Assembly (NCBI GenBank): GCA_050185195.1
Contig: JBFWZQ010000011.1
Coordinates: 1 to 64,000, forward strand
Direction: 5' to 3'
DNA from: CADEFQ01 sp050185195
GTDB taxonomy: Bacteria; Pseudomonadota; Gammaproteobacteria; Steroidobacterales; Steroidobacteraceae
DNA length: 64,000 nucleotides
In this document: positions 25,414 to 33,981 of the stretch, piece by piece
Numbering within the stretch: the first letter of the stretch is position 1
How the letters are laid out: the number at the start of each line of letters is the position of its first letter
The notes under the pieces: model-generated
What the model saw: the letters and a program-made list of their open reading frames with translations, nothing else
The model's database searches: none
What the model was told of the DNA's origin: nothing
Translations under genes and position numbers: made by a program

Positions 25414-26704
25414 TCTCGACGTCGACGAATTCGCCGACCTTCAGCTTGCCGCCCTGGCGCACACGCACCACCCCGTCGATTTCCGGTGCGTCGCCCGGTC
25501 CGCGTGCGACCGCGACCGGGCCGTCGATCCGGTCGACCAGCACGCGCATGCGCGTGCCGACGCGCCGCGCGAGGCGCGCCGCGCTGATCGCCTGCGCGCG
25601 CTCCATGAAACGCGCCTGCCGCTCGGCCTTCACTTCCTCGGGCACCGCCCCCGGCAGCGCATTCGCGGTCGCACCCTCGACTGGCGAGTAGGTGAAGCAG
25701 CCGACGCGATCGAGCTGCGCTTCGTCGAGCCAGGCGAGCAGCTCCTCGAACTCGGCCTCGGTTTCGCCGGGGAAACCGGCGATGAAAGTGCTGCGGATCA
25801 CGAGGTCGGGGCAGGTCGCGCGCCACGCGCGGATGCGTGCGAGCGTGTTCTCGGCGTGCGCGGGGCGCTTCATTCGCTTCAATACCGCGGGGCTGCCATG
25901 CTGGAAGGGCACGTCGAGGTAGGGCAGGAGCTTGCCTTCCGCCATCAGCGGAATCACGTCGTCGACGTGCGGGTACGGATAGACGTAGTGCAGCCGCACC
26001 CAGGCGCCGAGTTCGCCGAGGCCGCGCGCGAGGTCGTGGAAGCGGGTCTCGCGCTCGGTGCCCCGCCAGCTGCGTTTCGCGTACTTGAGGTCGGCGCCGT
26101 AGGCGCTCGTGTCCTGCGAAATGACCAGCAGCTCCTTCACGCCCACGCGCACGAGCTGCTCGCTCTCGCGCAGCACCTCGTCGATGGGGCGACTCGCGAG
26201 CCGGCCGCGCATCGAGGGGATGATGCAGAAGCTGCACTTGTGGTTGCAGCCCTCGGAGATCTTCACGTAGGCGTAGTGGCGCGGCGTGAGTTTCACGCCC
26301 TGCGGCGGCACGAGATCGAAGAACGGATCGTGCCGGGGCGGCACGTGTTCATGCACCGCGCCAATCACGTCCTCGTAGGCATGCGCGCCCGTGACCTTGA
26401 GTACGCGCGGGTGGCGCTCGAGGATGCGCTCGGGGCGCGCGCCGAGGCAGCCGGTGACGATCACGCGGCCGTTCTGTTCGAGCGCCTCGCCGATCGCGTC
26501 GAGCGATTCGTCGATGGCGGCGTCGATGAAACCGCAGGTGTTGACGACCACCACATCGGCGTCGTCGTAGGTCGGCGCGACCTCATACCCCTCCGCGCGC
26601 AGGTGGGTGAGGATGCGTTCGGAGTCGACGAGCGCCTTCGGGCAGCCGAGGCTGACGAAGCCGACCTTGGGCGTTTTCGCGGGGGGGCGGGGGGATGCGG
26701 GCAT
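25367..26704 (-). CDS. rimO: ribosomal protein S12 (aspartate) methylthiotransferase RimO
   Basis: RimO is a radical-SAM methylthiotransferase that modifies Asp88 of ribosomal protein S12. It has three N-terminal cluster cysteines (SLGCPKALVD, VVVNTCGFID, VTGCLG), the radical-SAM motif EGCNHKCSFC, and a C-terminal TRAM domain. An in-frame ATG at 26713 would add three residues, but a TATCAT hexamer overlaps that codon and ends 7 nt before ATG 26704. The shorter form (445 residues) is therefore chosen. Its end overlaps the small yqjK-like gene tail to tail. Confidence 0.96.
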   Translation of the reverse strand: MPASPRPPAKTPKVGFVSLGCPKALVDSERILTHLRAEGYEVAPTYDDADVVVVNTCGFIDAAIDESLDAIGEALEQNGRVIVTGCLGARPERILERHPRVLKVTGAHAYEDVIGAVHEHVPPRHDPFFDLVPPQGVKLTPRHYAYVKISEGCNHKCSFCIIPSMRGRLASRPIDEVLRESEQLVRVGVKELLVISQDTSAYGADLKYAKRSWRGTERETRFHDLARGLGELGAWVRLHYVYPYPHVDDVIPLMAEGKLLPYLDVPFQHGSPAVLKRMKRPAHAENTLARIRAWRATCPDLVIRSTFIAGFPGETEAEFEELLAWLDEAQLDRVGCFTYSPVEGATANALPGAVPEEVKAERQARFMERAQAISAARLARRVGTRMRVLVDRIDGPVAVARGPGDAPEIDGVVRVRQGGKLKVGEFVDVEITAAREYDLDARVAT

Positions 26705-26711
26705 GGCGCAC

Positions 26712-26717
26712 ATGATA
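26712..26717 (-). promoter_or_regulatory. -10 element (TATCAT) of rimO, probably leaderless
   Basis: On the minus strand TATCAT ends 7 nt before ATG 26704 and there is no Shine-Dalgarno sequence. The last three bases of the hexamer form the upstream ATG at 26713, which argues against that codon as the start. Confidence 0.4.
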
Positions 26718-26733
26718 CGCGGGTGCGGGCCGC

Positions 26734-27066
26734 TCAGCCGCCGAGCAACCTGCGAGCCAGCAGGGCCGGCATGTCCCGGCGCCCGTCGGCTATCAGATAG
26801 ATGACCACGGCCTTGCCCGCAACGCGGTAGATGAGGCGCCAGGGCTTCGACAACACCTGACGGTACTCCCCGATGCCCAATGCCACGAGTTCCGCGGGGC
26901 GGCTGCCGCGCTCAGGAAAATGCGCAAGCTGCCGTCTCACCGCCAGCAGTTGTTCGAGCACATGGACGGCCGCCTGAAGGCCACTCGCGCTCGCAATGTA
27001 CTCGTAGATATCCTGCAGGTCCTGCGCCGCGTCTTGCGTCAGCAGGACCCTGAACGATCGCGCCAT
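26734..27066 (-). CDS. ParE/RelE superfamily toxin
   Basis: A 110-residue toxin of the ParE/RelE fold: N-terminal helices (AAQDLQDIYEYIA), then PERGSRPAELVALGIGEYRQ, and the strand region PWRLIYRVAGKAVVIYLIADGRRDM that ends the fold. ParE-like members poison gyrase and RelE-like members cleave mRNA; the sequence alone does not decide. It starts 9 nt after the Phd-type antitoxin gene, in the usual antitoxin-first order. Confidence 0.85.
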   Translation of the reverse strand: MARSFRVLLTQDAAQDLQDIYEYIASASGLQAAVHVLEQLLAVRRQLAHFPERGSRPAELVALGIGEYRQVLSKPWRLIYRVAGKAVVIYLIADGRRDMPALLARRLLGG

Positions 27067-27075
27067 CGGTGGGGA

Positions 27076-27351
27076 TCAGCCGACGGTTTCGCGGGCACGA
27101 ATGCGGGTGACGACCTCGTCGAACGCGACCAGCTTGCCCTCGGTCTCCTGCTTTCGACCGAGTGCCAGAATCTTCAGCAGCGCAAGGGTTTCCTGCGTCT
27201 GCTCGTAGGAGGCGACATCCTGCAGGACCGCCTTGGCCTCGCCGTTCTGCGTGATGATGAGAGGTTCACGGACCTCGGCGATGTGCTCGAGGACCTCGGC
27301 GGCGTTGGCCTTGAGGTAGCTGATCGGTTTGATCCGGGTGGAATAGCGCAT
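27076..27351 (-). CDS. Phd/YefM family antitoxin
   Basis: A 91-residue antitoxin. The N-terminal half (ISYLKANAAEVLEHIAEVRE, then PLIITQNGEAKAVLQDVASY) is the Phd/YefM DNA-binding fold. The C-terminal part should wrap the toxin encoded next. A near-palindrome lies only 1 bp upstream of the start codon, consistent with autoregulation. Confidence 0.88.
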   Translation of the reverse strand: MRYSTRIKPISYLKANAAEVLEHIAEVREPLIITQNGEAKAVLQDVASYEQTQETLALLKILALGRKQETEGKLVAFDEVVTRIRARETVG

Positions 27352-27352
27352 G

Positions 27353-27366
27353 GACTGAATTTAGTC
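27353..27366. promoter_or_regulatory. near-palindromic operator of the phd-parE module
   Basis: GACTGAATTTAGTC is a 14-bp palindrome with one mismatched pair, just upstream of the antitoxin ATG. On the minus strand an AT-rich stretch (GTAAAAAGACTAAAT) could hold the -10. An operator is the likely role, by analogy with Phd/YefM autorepression. Confidence 0.45.
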
Positions 27367-27382
27367 TTTTTACGGTCCGGCT

Positions 27383-29374
27383 TCAAGGACTCGCGGCGAT
27401 CTGCGCGTCGAGTTTCCCGGCGAGGTTCTTGTCGAGCCGCCGCAGCGTGCCGGACGTGCGCTGCGCGTCGGCCTTGCGGCCGGCCAGCACGTAGGCTTGC
27501 CCGAGCGCCGCGAGGTCCTGCGCATACTCGGCCCGGGCGTTTGCCGCCATGCGGCGGTAAGTGTCCCTCTTGCCCGAATCCAGCTTGTCGCTGGTGGCCT
27601 GGGACTCGTAGCCCGCGATCCTGTCCGCTGCTTCTGCCGTCGAGGGTTCGAGGTTCTCGATGGCTTTCCCGGGTTGCCCCAAGCCTGCGTAGGCCGCGCC
27701 CAGCGGAGCCTGGTTCACGAGCCCATGGGCCACAAGCCCATGGCAGGGGCCGCGCGCGAGATACAAGCGCACCACATCCGGGTACTTCTTCTGGCGCACC
27801 AGGGCTCGTCCGAGGTCTTCACAGGTGATCGAGTCGTCCATCTCCTTGTTGAGCGCGGCGTCCGGGTCGTTGGCCGAGGGCTGTGCGGCGAGCTTCACGC
27901 GATAGATCGCGGCGGCGCGGGCCCACTCACCCAACTTTTCGTATTCACTGGTGATGGAGCCCAGCACGTCGCCGTCATTCGAGTGACCCTCGCGAATCAC
28001 GAGGTCCGCCGCCCTGTCAAAGGCCGCAAGCGCCGGTGCGAGCTGCTTCAGCTGGGCGTGCGCACTGCCGAGCAACCACTGCGCCCACGGATCGTCGGGC
28101 GTCAGCCGCACGACGGCCTGGCGTTCCACGAGTTCCTCCGCATTCTTGCCTTGCCTGTTGTACACGGATGCGAGCCCCACGTGTGCATCGGACCGTTCCG
28201 GATCCAGGCGCAGCGATTCGGTGAACGCGGCCGTGGCCTGCGGCAGTCGATCCGCCTGCAGCTGCGCGTCGCCGAAGCCATGCCAGCCGCGCGCGAGCAT
28301 CTTCGGTTCGCCGGGCAACTGCACGCCCCGGCGGAAGGCCTCGGTGGCGGACTTCCCGTCTTCCGCCAGGACCAGCAGTTCCCCGGCCGAAATGAGCTGG
28401 GCCGACGTCGCGGATTTCTGGGCCAGCACCTTCAGCAATTCGGTGCGCGCCCGGGCATTGTCGCCCTTTGCAATCCAGGTCTTGCCCGTGAGCACGTACC
28501 CGTTGGCATCCTGCGGGTACAGCTGCGAGTACTCGCGCAGTTGGGCGAGCGCCGCGTCGTAGTCCTTGCGGGCGTAGGCTGCGCTCCACGCATCGATCAG
28601 TGCGTTCGCGGACGCGGGCTTCATCGCGTCCTCGATCGCGGCCATGGTGCTCGTGAGGCGCGGCCCGCCCGCCGCCGCGCCTGTCCCGCACGCGATGCCG
28701 GCGACCACCGCGCCGTGGGTTCCCGGAACCACCTTCTCGTACTCCAGATTGAGCGACGCGGCGGCCAGTGCTTTCGCCTGGCGATCCAGGCTGATCCGTG
28801 CGGTCGCTCCAAACGAGCTCTTCCCGCAGTCGAATTGCTGCTCGATCCAGCGAGCGATGGCGCCGGGCTTGCCTATGCTGGTATCGCCTTGGGGAAACAC
28901 CAGCAACGACCAGATCGTGACGACGCCGGCGTTGGCGGTGCGCTTTCCGGACAGTTCATCGACATAAACGACGGTCGTCGGATTCGATCCCAGGCGCAGC
29001 AGCGAGACCTTCGAGCCGCCCGTTCCCGGGACGACGATGCTGTTGGGAGGCGCAGCGCTCGCCGGTGACTGCAGCGCCCCGCAGGCGGAGAGCTTCTGGA
29101 TGATGTCGCCCCGCAGTTCGCCGGTCTCGGGCAGGAAGCCATTCCTGCGCGGCCGGTCGATGTACGTGACGTTGCAGTAGTTGCTCAACGGGTGGGTGAC
29201 TCCGTGCAGCGGGCCGTCGTCGTCGCCGCGACAGTAGGCGACGACGAACCGCTCGCCGTTGCACAGATAGGGCCGCCCGTACTCGAGCCCGGCCGCCATC
29301 GCGGCGGTCGGCCACAGTGCCGTGCCCGAGGCCAGCCCCGTGGCCGCAGCCGCCAGTATCCGGCTTGTGCGCAT
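27383..29374 (-). CDS. exported tetratricopeptide-repeat protein
   Basis: A 663-residue protein with a signal peptide (about 1-28, ending AAMA-A). The N-terminal domain (about 30-240) contains several cysteines and matches nothing I recognise. From about residue 250 to the end there are consecutive TPR motifs, for example AYARKDYDAALAQLREYSQL and AFTESLRLDPERSDAHVGLA. ATG 29374 is chosen because it opens the signal peptide and has GGAG upstream; the frame is open 111 bp further. A periplasmic scaffold is inferred. It lies downstream of nothing obviously related. Confidence 0.75.
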   Translation of the reverse strand: MRTSRILAAAATGLASGTALWPTAAMAAGLEYGRPYLCNGERFVVAYCRGDDDGPLHGVTHPLSNYCNVTYIDRPRRNGFLPETGELRGDIIQKLSACGALQSPASAAPPNSIVVPGTGGSKVSLLRLGSNPTTVVYVDELSGKRTANAGVVTIWSLLVFPQGDTSIGKPGAIARWIEQQFDCGKSSFGATARISLDRQAKALAAASLNLEYEKVVPGTHGAVVAGIACGTGAAAGGPRLTSTMAAIEDAMKPASANALIDAWSAAYARKDYDAALAQLREYSQLYPQDANGYVLTGKTWIAKGDNARARTELLKVLAQKSATSAQLISAGELLVLAEDGKSATEAFRRGVQLPGEPKMLARGWHGFGDAQLQADRLPQATAAFTESLRLDPERSDAHVGLASVYNRQGKNAEELVERQAVVRLTPDDPWAQWLLGSAHAQLKQLAPALAAFDRAADLVIREGHSNDGDVLGSITSEYEKLGEWARAAAIYRVKLAAQPSANDPDAALNKEMDDSITCEDLGRALVRQKKYPDVVRLYLARGPCHGLVAHGLVNQAPLGAAYAGLGQPGKAIENLEPSTAEAADRIAGYESQATSDKLDSGKRDTYRRMAANARAEYAQDLAALGQAYVLAGRKADAQRTSGTLRRLDKNLAGKLDAQIAASP

Positions 29375-29588
29375 CCCTGCTCTCCCCGGTCCCCCGTAGG
29401 ACAAGAGACGCGGCGCTGGGGCGGATGTCAGGCTTGCCACTGGAATGCGGGGCAATCCGTCAACCGCAGGGGCGGGTATTGCCACCAGCTGGATACCGCT
29501 CGCGCAGGCGGCGTTTCCTGTCCGCCCGTTGAACCAGGCAATTGACGGACTCTCGCCCGCCGCCCGGGCCTAAGGGAAACTGCGCGTC

Positions 29589-30764
29589 ATGAAGGATCTA
29601 CGCATCGCCATCGTCGGCGCCGGTATCGGCGGCCTGACCGCGGCGCTCGCGCTGCAACGCGCCGGATACAAAGTTACGGTACACGAGCAGGCGCCCGAAC
29701 TCGGGGAAGTCGGCGCCGGGCTTTCCCTGAGCCCGAGCGCGGCCCACGCGCTGCGCTACCTCGGCCTCGGCCCCGCGCTCGACGCGGCCGCCTATCTGCC
29801 CGAGGACCAGGCCGTCCGCCATTACCAGGACGGGCGGGCACTGCAGTGGACGAACCGCGGCCACACCCTGCTCGACAAGTATGGCGAGCGTTACTACCTG
29901 ATCCACCGGGCCGACCTGCACGATGCGCTGGCCACCGCCGTGCGCGCGAACGATCCCCGGGCGATCCACCTCGAACAGCGCTGCACCGGTGTCACGCAGA
30001 CGGAACACCAGGCGCAGGTCGGGTTCGAGGACGGTGCGACGGTGACCGCGGATGTCGTGATCGGTGCGGACGGCTCGCGCTCGCGGGTGCGTTACGCGCT
30101 GTTCGGCGATGACGGCCCGAAGTACACCGGTTATATCGCCTGGCGCGGCCTCGTGCCGATGGACCGCGTACCGGACCGCATGCTCGATCCGCCGTCCGGC
30201 ATCTTCGTCGGCCCGGGGCACCTCGTGAACCGCTACCCGGTCCGCAGCGGCAAGCTGCTCAATTTCGTCGCCTTCGCCGAACGCGCGGCGTGGGAAGAGG
30301 AGGGCTGGTCGATCCGCTCGACGGTCGATGAGCTGGTGCAGGAATTCAAGGGCTGGCATGCCGACGTGCTCGGTTTCCTCGCGGCCGTGCCGCCCGAGCT
30401 GCTCTTCAAGTGGGGCCTGTTCGATCGCGAACCGCTCACGAGCTGGTGCAAGGGGCGGGTCGCCCTGCTGGGTGACGCCGCGCATCCGGTGCTGCCGTTC
30501 CTCGGCCACGGGGCCGTGCTGGCCATCGAGGACGCCATCGTGCTCGGGCGTGCGTTCGCCGATGCCGCCACGGTGGATGAAGCGCTCGCGCGCTACCAGG
30601 CCGCCCGCATTCCGCGCGCGTCCTTCGTCGTGCGCGAATCACGCAATGCCGTGAAGGTGTTCCACTCGCACGAGCCGGAGAAGTACGCGCAGAAGACCGG
30701 CGGCAAGGCCGCCGACGAGGGGCTGGGGCTCTTCGACTACAACCCGACGACCGTCTCGGTGTGA
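29589..30764 (+). CDS. FAD-dependent aromatic-ring hydroxylase (salicylate / 3-hydroxybenzoate 6-hydroxylase type)
   Basis: A 391-residue group A flavoprotein monooxygenase. The dinucleotide-binding GAGIGGL is near residue 11. The DG motif is VVIGADGSRSRVR, and the second FAD motif is GRVALLGDAAHPVLPFLGHG. Length and motifs resemble salicylate 1-monooxygenase and 3-hydroxybenzoate 6-hydroxylase. No ring-cleavage genes are adjacent, so the substrate is undetermined. Its 3' end overlaps a 43-residue ORF on the other strand by 28 bp. Confidence 0.87.
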   Translation: MKDLRIAIVGAGIGGLTAALALQRAGYKVTVHEQAPELGEVGAGLSLSPSAAHALRYLGLGPALDAAAYLPEDQAVRHYQDGRALQWTNRGHTLLDKYGERYYLIHRADLHDALATAVRANDPRAIHLEQRCTGVTQTEHQAQVGFEDGATVTADVVIGADGSRSRVRYALFGDDGPKYTGYIAWRGLVPMDRVPDRMLDPPSGIFVGPGHLVNRYPVRSGKLLNFVAFAERAAWEEEGWSIRSTVDELVQEFKGWHADVLGFLAAVPPELLFKWGLFDREPLTSWCKGRVALLGDAAHPVLPFLGHGAVLAIEDAIVLGRAFADAATVDEALARYQAARIPRASFVVRESRNAVKVFHSHEPEKYAQKTGGKAADEGLGLFDYNPTTVSV

Positions 30765-30868
30765 GGCGTGGCCGGCTCCTTGCAGGAGCGCAGGCCGAAG
30801 AACACGATCAGCGCGACGATCGGCACCAGGATCCACGGCCAGGCCGTGCTGCGACGCTCGGAAGCCAC
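30737..30868 (-). CDS. 43-residue single-span membrane protein
   Basis: This ORF starts with GTG at 30868, directly abutting the stop codon of the PEBP-family gene, and ends at 30737 inside the 3' end of the flavin monooxygenase gene. The product has a short basic N-terminus (ASERRST), one transmembrane helix (AWPWILVPIVALIVFFGL) and a tail with one Cys (RSCKEP). Direct coupling to the upstream stop and the clear membrane topology support it. No family is recognised. Confidence 0.5.
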   Translation of the reverse strand: MASERRSTAWPWILVPIVALIVFFGLRSCKEPATPHTETVVGL

Positions 30869-31441
30869 TCAGCGACCGTAGATGGCCTGCGTCTCGGCCA
30901 TGCCGAGCGCATTGGCATTGACCATGAAGCCGACGAAGGCCGCAGTGGCGTCCGCCGGCACGTCGAGCTTGTCCACCTTGAGTGCGTACAGCCGGAAGAA
31001 ATATCGATGGGGTTTGTCGCCCTTCGGGGGGCAGGCGCCGCCGTAGCCGATCGAGCCGAAATCGGTGCGACCCTGCACGGTCCCGGCGGGCAGCCGCTTG
31101 CCGTCGGCCGCACCCGCCCCAGCCATCAGGCTGTGGGCGCTCGCCGGCAGGTCGTAGACCACCCAGTGCCACCAGCCGCTGCCAGTCGGCGCGTCCGGAT
31201 CGTGGACCATCAGCGCGTAGCTCTTCGTGCCGGCCGGCGGGTTCTTCCACGCGAGCGCGGGTGAGACATTTCCGCCGTCGCAGCCAAAGCCGTTGAAAAC
31301 CTGTTCGTGCTCGAGCATGCCACCCGGTGCGAAGGCGGCCGAGGTGAGCGTGAAGCGGGCGTCCCCGGCGGGGGCGTCGGCGGCCGGTGCGATGGCGGAG
31401 CAGGCAGCCAGGGCAAGGGTCAGGGCGAGGGGGCGAAGCAT
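30869..31441 (-). CDS. exported PEBP (YbhB/YbcL) family protein
   Basis: A 190-residue phosphatidylethanolamine-binding-protein-like product with a signal peptide (1-21, AIAPAAD). The PEBP ligand-site motifs are present: DPDAPTGSGWWHWVVYDLPA and GYGGACPPKGDKPHRYFF. Bacterial YbhB-type proteins have no firmly established role. ATG 31441 is chosen for the signal peptide; the frame runs on antisense through the neighbour. A TAAACT hexamer ends 7 nt upstream. Confidence 0.9.
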   Translation of the reverse strand: MLRPLALTLALAACSAIAPAADAPAGDARFTLTSAAFAPGGMLEHEQVFNGFGCDGGNVSPALAWKNPPAGTKSYALMVHDPDAPTGSGWWHWVVYDLPASAHSLMAGAGAADGKRLPAGTVQGRTDFGSIGYGGACPPKGDKPHRYFFRLYALKVDKLDVPADATAAFVGFMVNANALGMAETQAIYGR

Positions 31442-31448
31442 GGGCGCG

Positions 31449-31477
31449 AGTTTAAGGGCGGTGCCCGGTATAGTCAC
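31449..31477 (-). promoter_or_regulatory. promoter of the PEBP gene
   Basis: On the minus strand a GTGACT -35 (31472-31477) and a TAAACT -10 (31449-31454) are separated by 17 bp. The -10 ends 7 nt before the ATG and no Shine-Dalgarno sequence is seen. It interleaves with a plus-strand TATAGT (31469-31474) that may serve the divergent ATP-grasp gene. Confidence 0.45.
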
Positions 31478-31483
31478 GACCCC

Positions 31484-32776
31484 ATGGAGCCCCGGCGTTT
31501 TCTGTTCGTCTCGCTCTCGGCCCTGATCAGCGACATTGCCTGGCAGGTCGCGAAGGAAGGCCACGACGTCCGCTATTACATCGACAATGCGAAGGAACGC
31601 GACATCGCCGACGGGTTCGTGACGAAAACCCTCGACTGGGAAGCCGACGTGGACTGGGCCGACGTCATCGTCTTCGACGACACGCTGGGCCAGGGCGAGC
31701 GGGCGCAGCGCCTGCGCGGGCTCGGCAAGAAAGTGATCGGCGGCACCGCCTACACCGACCGGCTCGAGGACGATCGTTCCTTCGGCCAGGAAGAGCTCAA
31801 GAAGGCGGGGGTCAACATCCTGCCGTATCGCGAGTTCAGCGATTTCGATGCCGCGATCGCCTACGTGAAGGAGAACCCCGAGCGCTACGTGATCAAGCCC
31901 TCTGGTGAAGCCGGCAACGTGAAGCGGCGGCTGTTCGTCGGCGACGAGGAGGACGGGCAGGACGTCGTGCGCGTGCTCGAGGCGTACAAGAAATCCTTCC
32001 CCGACGAGATCAAGGTGTTCCAGCTGCAGCGGCGCGTCACCGGCGTCGAGATCGCGGTCGGCGCGTTCTTCAACGGCCGCGAATTCATCTACCCGCTCAA
32101 CGTCAACTTCGAGAACAAGAAGCTGTTCCCCGGCAACATCGGGCCCTCGACCGGCGAGATGGGTACCGTGATGTTCTGGAGCGGCCCGAACCGCCTCTTC
32201 AACCAGACGCTGAAGAAGATGGAGCCGAAACTCGCGGAAGAGGGTTACGTCGGCTACATCGACCTCAACTGCATCGTGAACGGCAACGGCATCTACCCGC
32301 TCGAATTCACCGCGCGCTTCGGCTACCCGACGATCAGCATCCAGCAGGAAGGCATGACGACGCCGATCGGCGAGTTCTTCCACGACCTCGCCGCAGGCTC
32401 CGCGCAGAAGTTCAAGGTGAAGAGCGGCTTCCAGGTCGGCGTGCGCATCGTCGTCTCGCCGTTCCCGTTCGACGACGAGGCCACCTTCAATTCCGTTTCG
32501 CACAACGCGGCGATCCTGTTCAAGAAGGGCATTCCGGAAGAAGTGCATATCGAGGACGTGAAACAGGTGAACGGCCAGTGGTTCGTCGCGGGCACCTCGG
32601 GCGTGGTGCTGATCGTGTGCGGCCTCGGCTCGACGATGCGCCAGGCGCAGGCGCAGGCCTATTCGCGCATCCGCAACATCATGATCCCGGACATGTACTA
32701 TCGAGACGACATCGGCGAGCGCTGGTTCGAGGACCACGACCGGCTGCACACCTGGGGCTACCTGCGCGAAGTGTGA
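31484..32776 (+). CDS. PurD-like ATP-grasp ligase (phosphoribosylamine-glycine ligase superfamily)
   Basis: A 430-residue ATP-grasp protein resembling glycinamide ribonucleotide synthetase: VIKPSGEAGNVKRRLFVG (ATP-binding lysine loop), VTGVEIAVGAFFNG, GYIDLNCIVNGNGIYPLEF and the C-terminal SRIRNI region. The N-terminus is shortened and lacks the canonical purD start. It is therefore likely a paralogue ligating an unknown amine and carboxylate rather than the purine enzyme. ATG 31484 is the first start that does not run into the PEBP promoter. It heads a tight cluster with a methyltransferase. Confidence 0.8.
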   Translation: MEPRRFLFVSLSALISDIAWQVAKEGHDVRYYIDNAKERDIADGFVTKTLDWEADVDWADVIVFDDTLGQGERAQRLRGLGKKVIGGTAYTDRLEDDRSFGQEELKKAGVNILPYREFSDFDAAIAYVKENPERYVIKPSGEAGNVKRRLFVGDEEDGQDVVRVLEAYKKSFPDEIKVFQLQRRVTGVEIAVGAFFNGREFIYPLNVNFENKKLFPGNIGPSTGEMGTVMFWSGPNRLFNQTLKKMEPKLAEEGYVGYIDLNCIVNGNGIYPLEFTARFGYPTISIQQEGMTTPIGEFFHDLAAGSAQKFKVKSGFQVGVRIVVSPFPFDDEATFNSVSHNAAILFKKGIPEEVHIEDVKQVNGQWFVAGTSGVVLIVCGLGSTMRQAQAQAYSRIRNIMIPDMYYRDDIGERWFEDHDRLHTWGYLREV

Positions 32777-32781
32777 GCACG

Positions 32782-33381
32782 ATGGACGGCCGCTTCGACC
32801 GCGACTACTACGAGCGCTACTACCGTGATCCCGCCAGCCGCGTGACCTCGCGCGCCGAGATGAACGCGCGCGGCCGGCTGATCGGCGCCTGCGCGGCGCA
32901 CATCGGCCTGCCGGTGAAACGCGTGCTCGACGCCGGCTGCGGCGTGGGGCTGTTGCGCGCGCCGTTGCGGCGCGTGCTGCCGAAGGCCGAATACACCGGC
33001 ATCGAGGTGAGCGCCTGGCTTTGCCGCCGGTACGGCTGGACCCAGTCGTCGATCGAGGCGTACCGCACGGGGCAGCCTTTCGACCTCGTGGTCTGCTACG
33101 ACGTGTTGCAGTACCTCGGCGACGCGCAGGCGCAGCGCGCGCTCGCGAACCTCGCGCGCCTGTGCCGCGGCCTGCTCTACTTCAGCGCGCTCACGGCCGC
33201 CGACTGGCGCGAGAACTGCGATCAGTCGCGCACCGATCGCAACGTGCACCTGCGTCGTGGCGAGTGGTATCGCACGCGCCTGCGGCGTCGCTTTCGCGAG
33301 ATCGGCGCCGGCTTCTGGCTGAGGAAGGATGCGCCGTTGCCGCTGTGGGAACTCGAGACGGCGGGGCGGTCCTCCCGGTGA
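32782..33381 (+). CDS. class I SAM-dependent methyltransferase
   Basis: A 199-residue Rossmann-fold methyltransferase. The SAM-binding motif I is VLDAGCGVGLLRAPL, with a following TGIEVSAWLCRRYG and the motif DLVVCYDVLQYL. The acceptor substrate is unknown. An alternative GTG start at 32773 overlaps the stop of the ATP-grasp gene as GTGA. Either start leaves the two genes in contact, so they are probably coexpressed. Confidence 0.85.
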   Translation: MDGRFDRDYYERYYRDPASRVTSRAEMNARGRLIGACAAHIGLPVKRVLDAGCGVGLLRAPLRRVLPKAEYTGIEVSAWLCRRYGWTQSSIEAYRTGQPFDLVVCYDVLQYLGDAQAQRALANLARLCRGLLYFSALTAADWRENCDQSRTDRNVHLRRGEWYRTRLRRRFREIGAGFWLRKDAPLPLWELETAGRSSR

Positions 33382-33386
33382 GCGGC

Positions 33387-33977
33387 ATGCTGCGAGGCCT
33401 CCTCGCGACCTGTGCCGTGCTGCTCGCCGGCTATCAGTGGGTGCAGTCGCGCCCGATCGAGCGGCGGCCGGGCGTGCTCGCACCGGACGCGCCCGTGCAG
33501 GCCGCACTCGAAGCCGCCGAACCCGTCGACGCCGGCCACGGCTACCGCCTGATTCCGCGCGCCCGTTTCAGTGCGGCCGTGCGCGTGCTGGGGCGGGAAC
33601 GCTATTACATCGACCCGCTCGCCCCCGTGGCACCCGTCGATCTCGCCGTGGGCTGGGGGGCGATGTCGGACAGCGCGGTGCTTGCCGCGTTCGAGATCTC
33701 GCAATCGAACCGGTTCTACTACTGGCACGCCGACGAAATGCCCCTGCCGCGCAGCGACATCGAGTCGCACTCGGCGAACTGGCACATCGTGCCGGCGAGT
33801 GCCGAGGTCGACCGGGCGCTGCGCCGCGTGCGGGTGGGCGAGGTGGTGCGCATCGAAGGCGAGCTCGTCGACGTGCAAGGGCCGGACGGCGGCAGCGCGC
33901 GCACTTCGCTGCGGCGCGACGACACCGGCGCCGGCGCCTGCGAGATCATCCTCGCGCAGTCGCTTGCGATATCCTAG
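33387..33977 (+). CDS. membrane-anchored conserved protein of unknown function
   Basis: A 196-residue protein with an N-terminal hydrophobic anchor or signal (LLATCAVLLAGYQWV). An extracytoplasmic domain of a widespread uncharacterised kind follows: VGWGAMSDSAVLAAFEISQS, HSANWHIVPAS and RRDDTGAGACEII. The DTG-x-GACE ending is distinctive. A GTG at 33378 overlapping the upstream stop (GTGA) is an alternative start. Function unknown. Confidence 0.7.
   Translation: MLRGLLATCAVLLAGYQWVQSRPIERRPGVLAPDAPVQAALEAAEPVDAGHGYRLIPRARFSAAVRVLGRERYYIDPLAPVAPVDLAVGWGAMSDSAVLAAFEISQSNRFYYWHADEMPLPRSDIESHSANWHIVPASAEVDRALRRVRVGEVVRIEGELVDVQGPDGGSARTSLRRDDTGAGACEIILAQSLAIS
33970..33975 (+). promoter_or_regulatory. 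possible -10 element (TATCCT) for the gene at 33982
   Basis: TATCCT ends 6 nt before ATG 33982 and no Shine-Dalgarno sequence is present. It overlaps the stop region of the preceding gene, so chance is possible. Confidence 0.25.
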
Positions 33978-33981
33978 CCGG

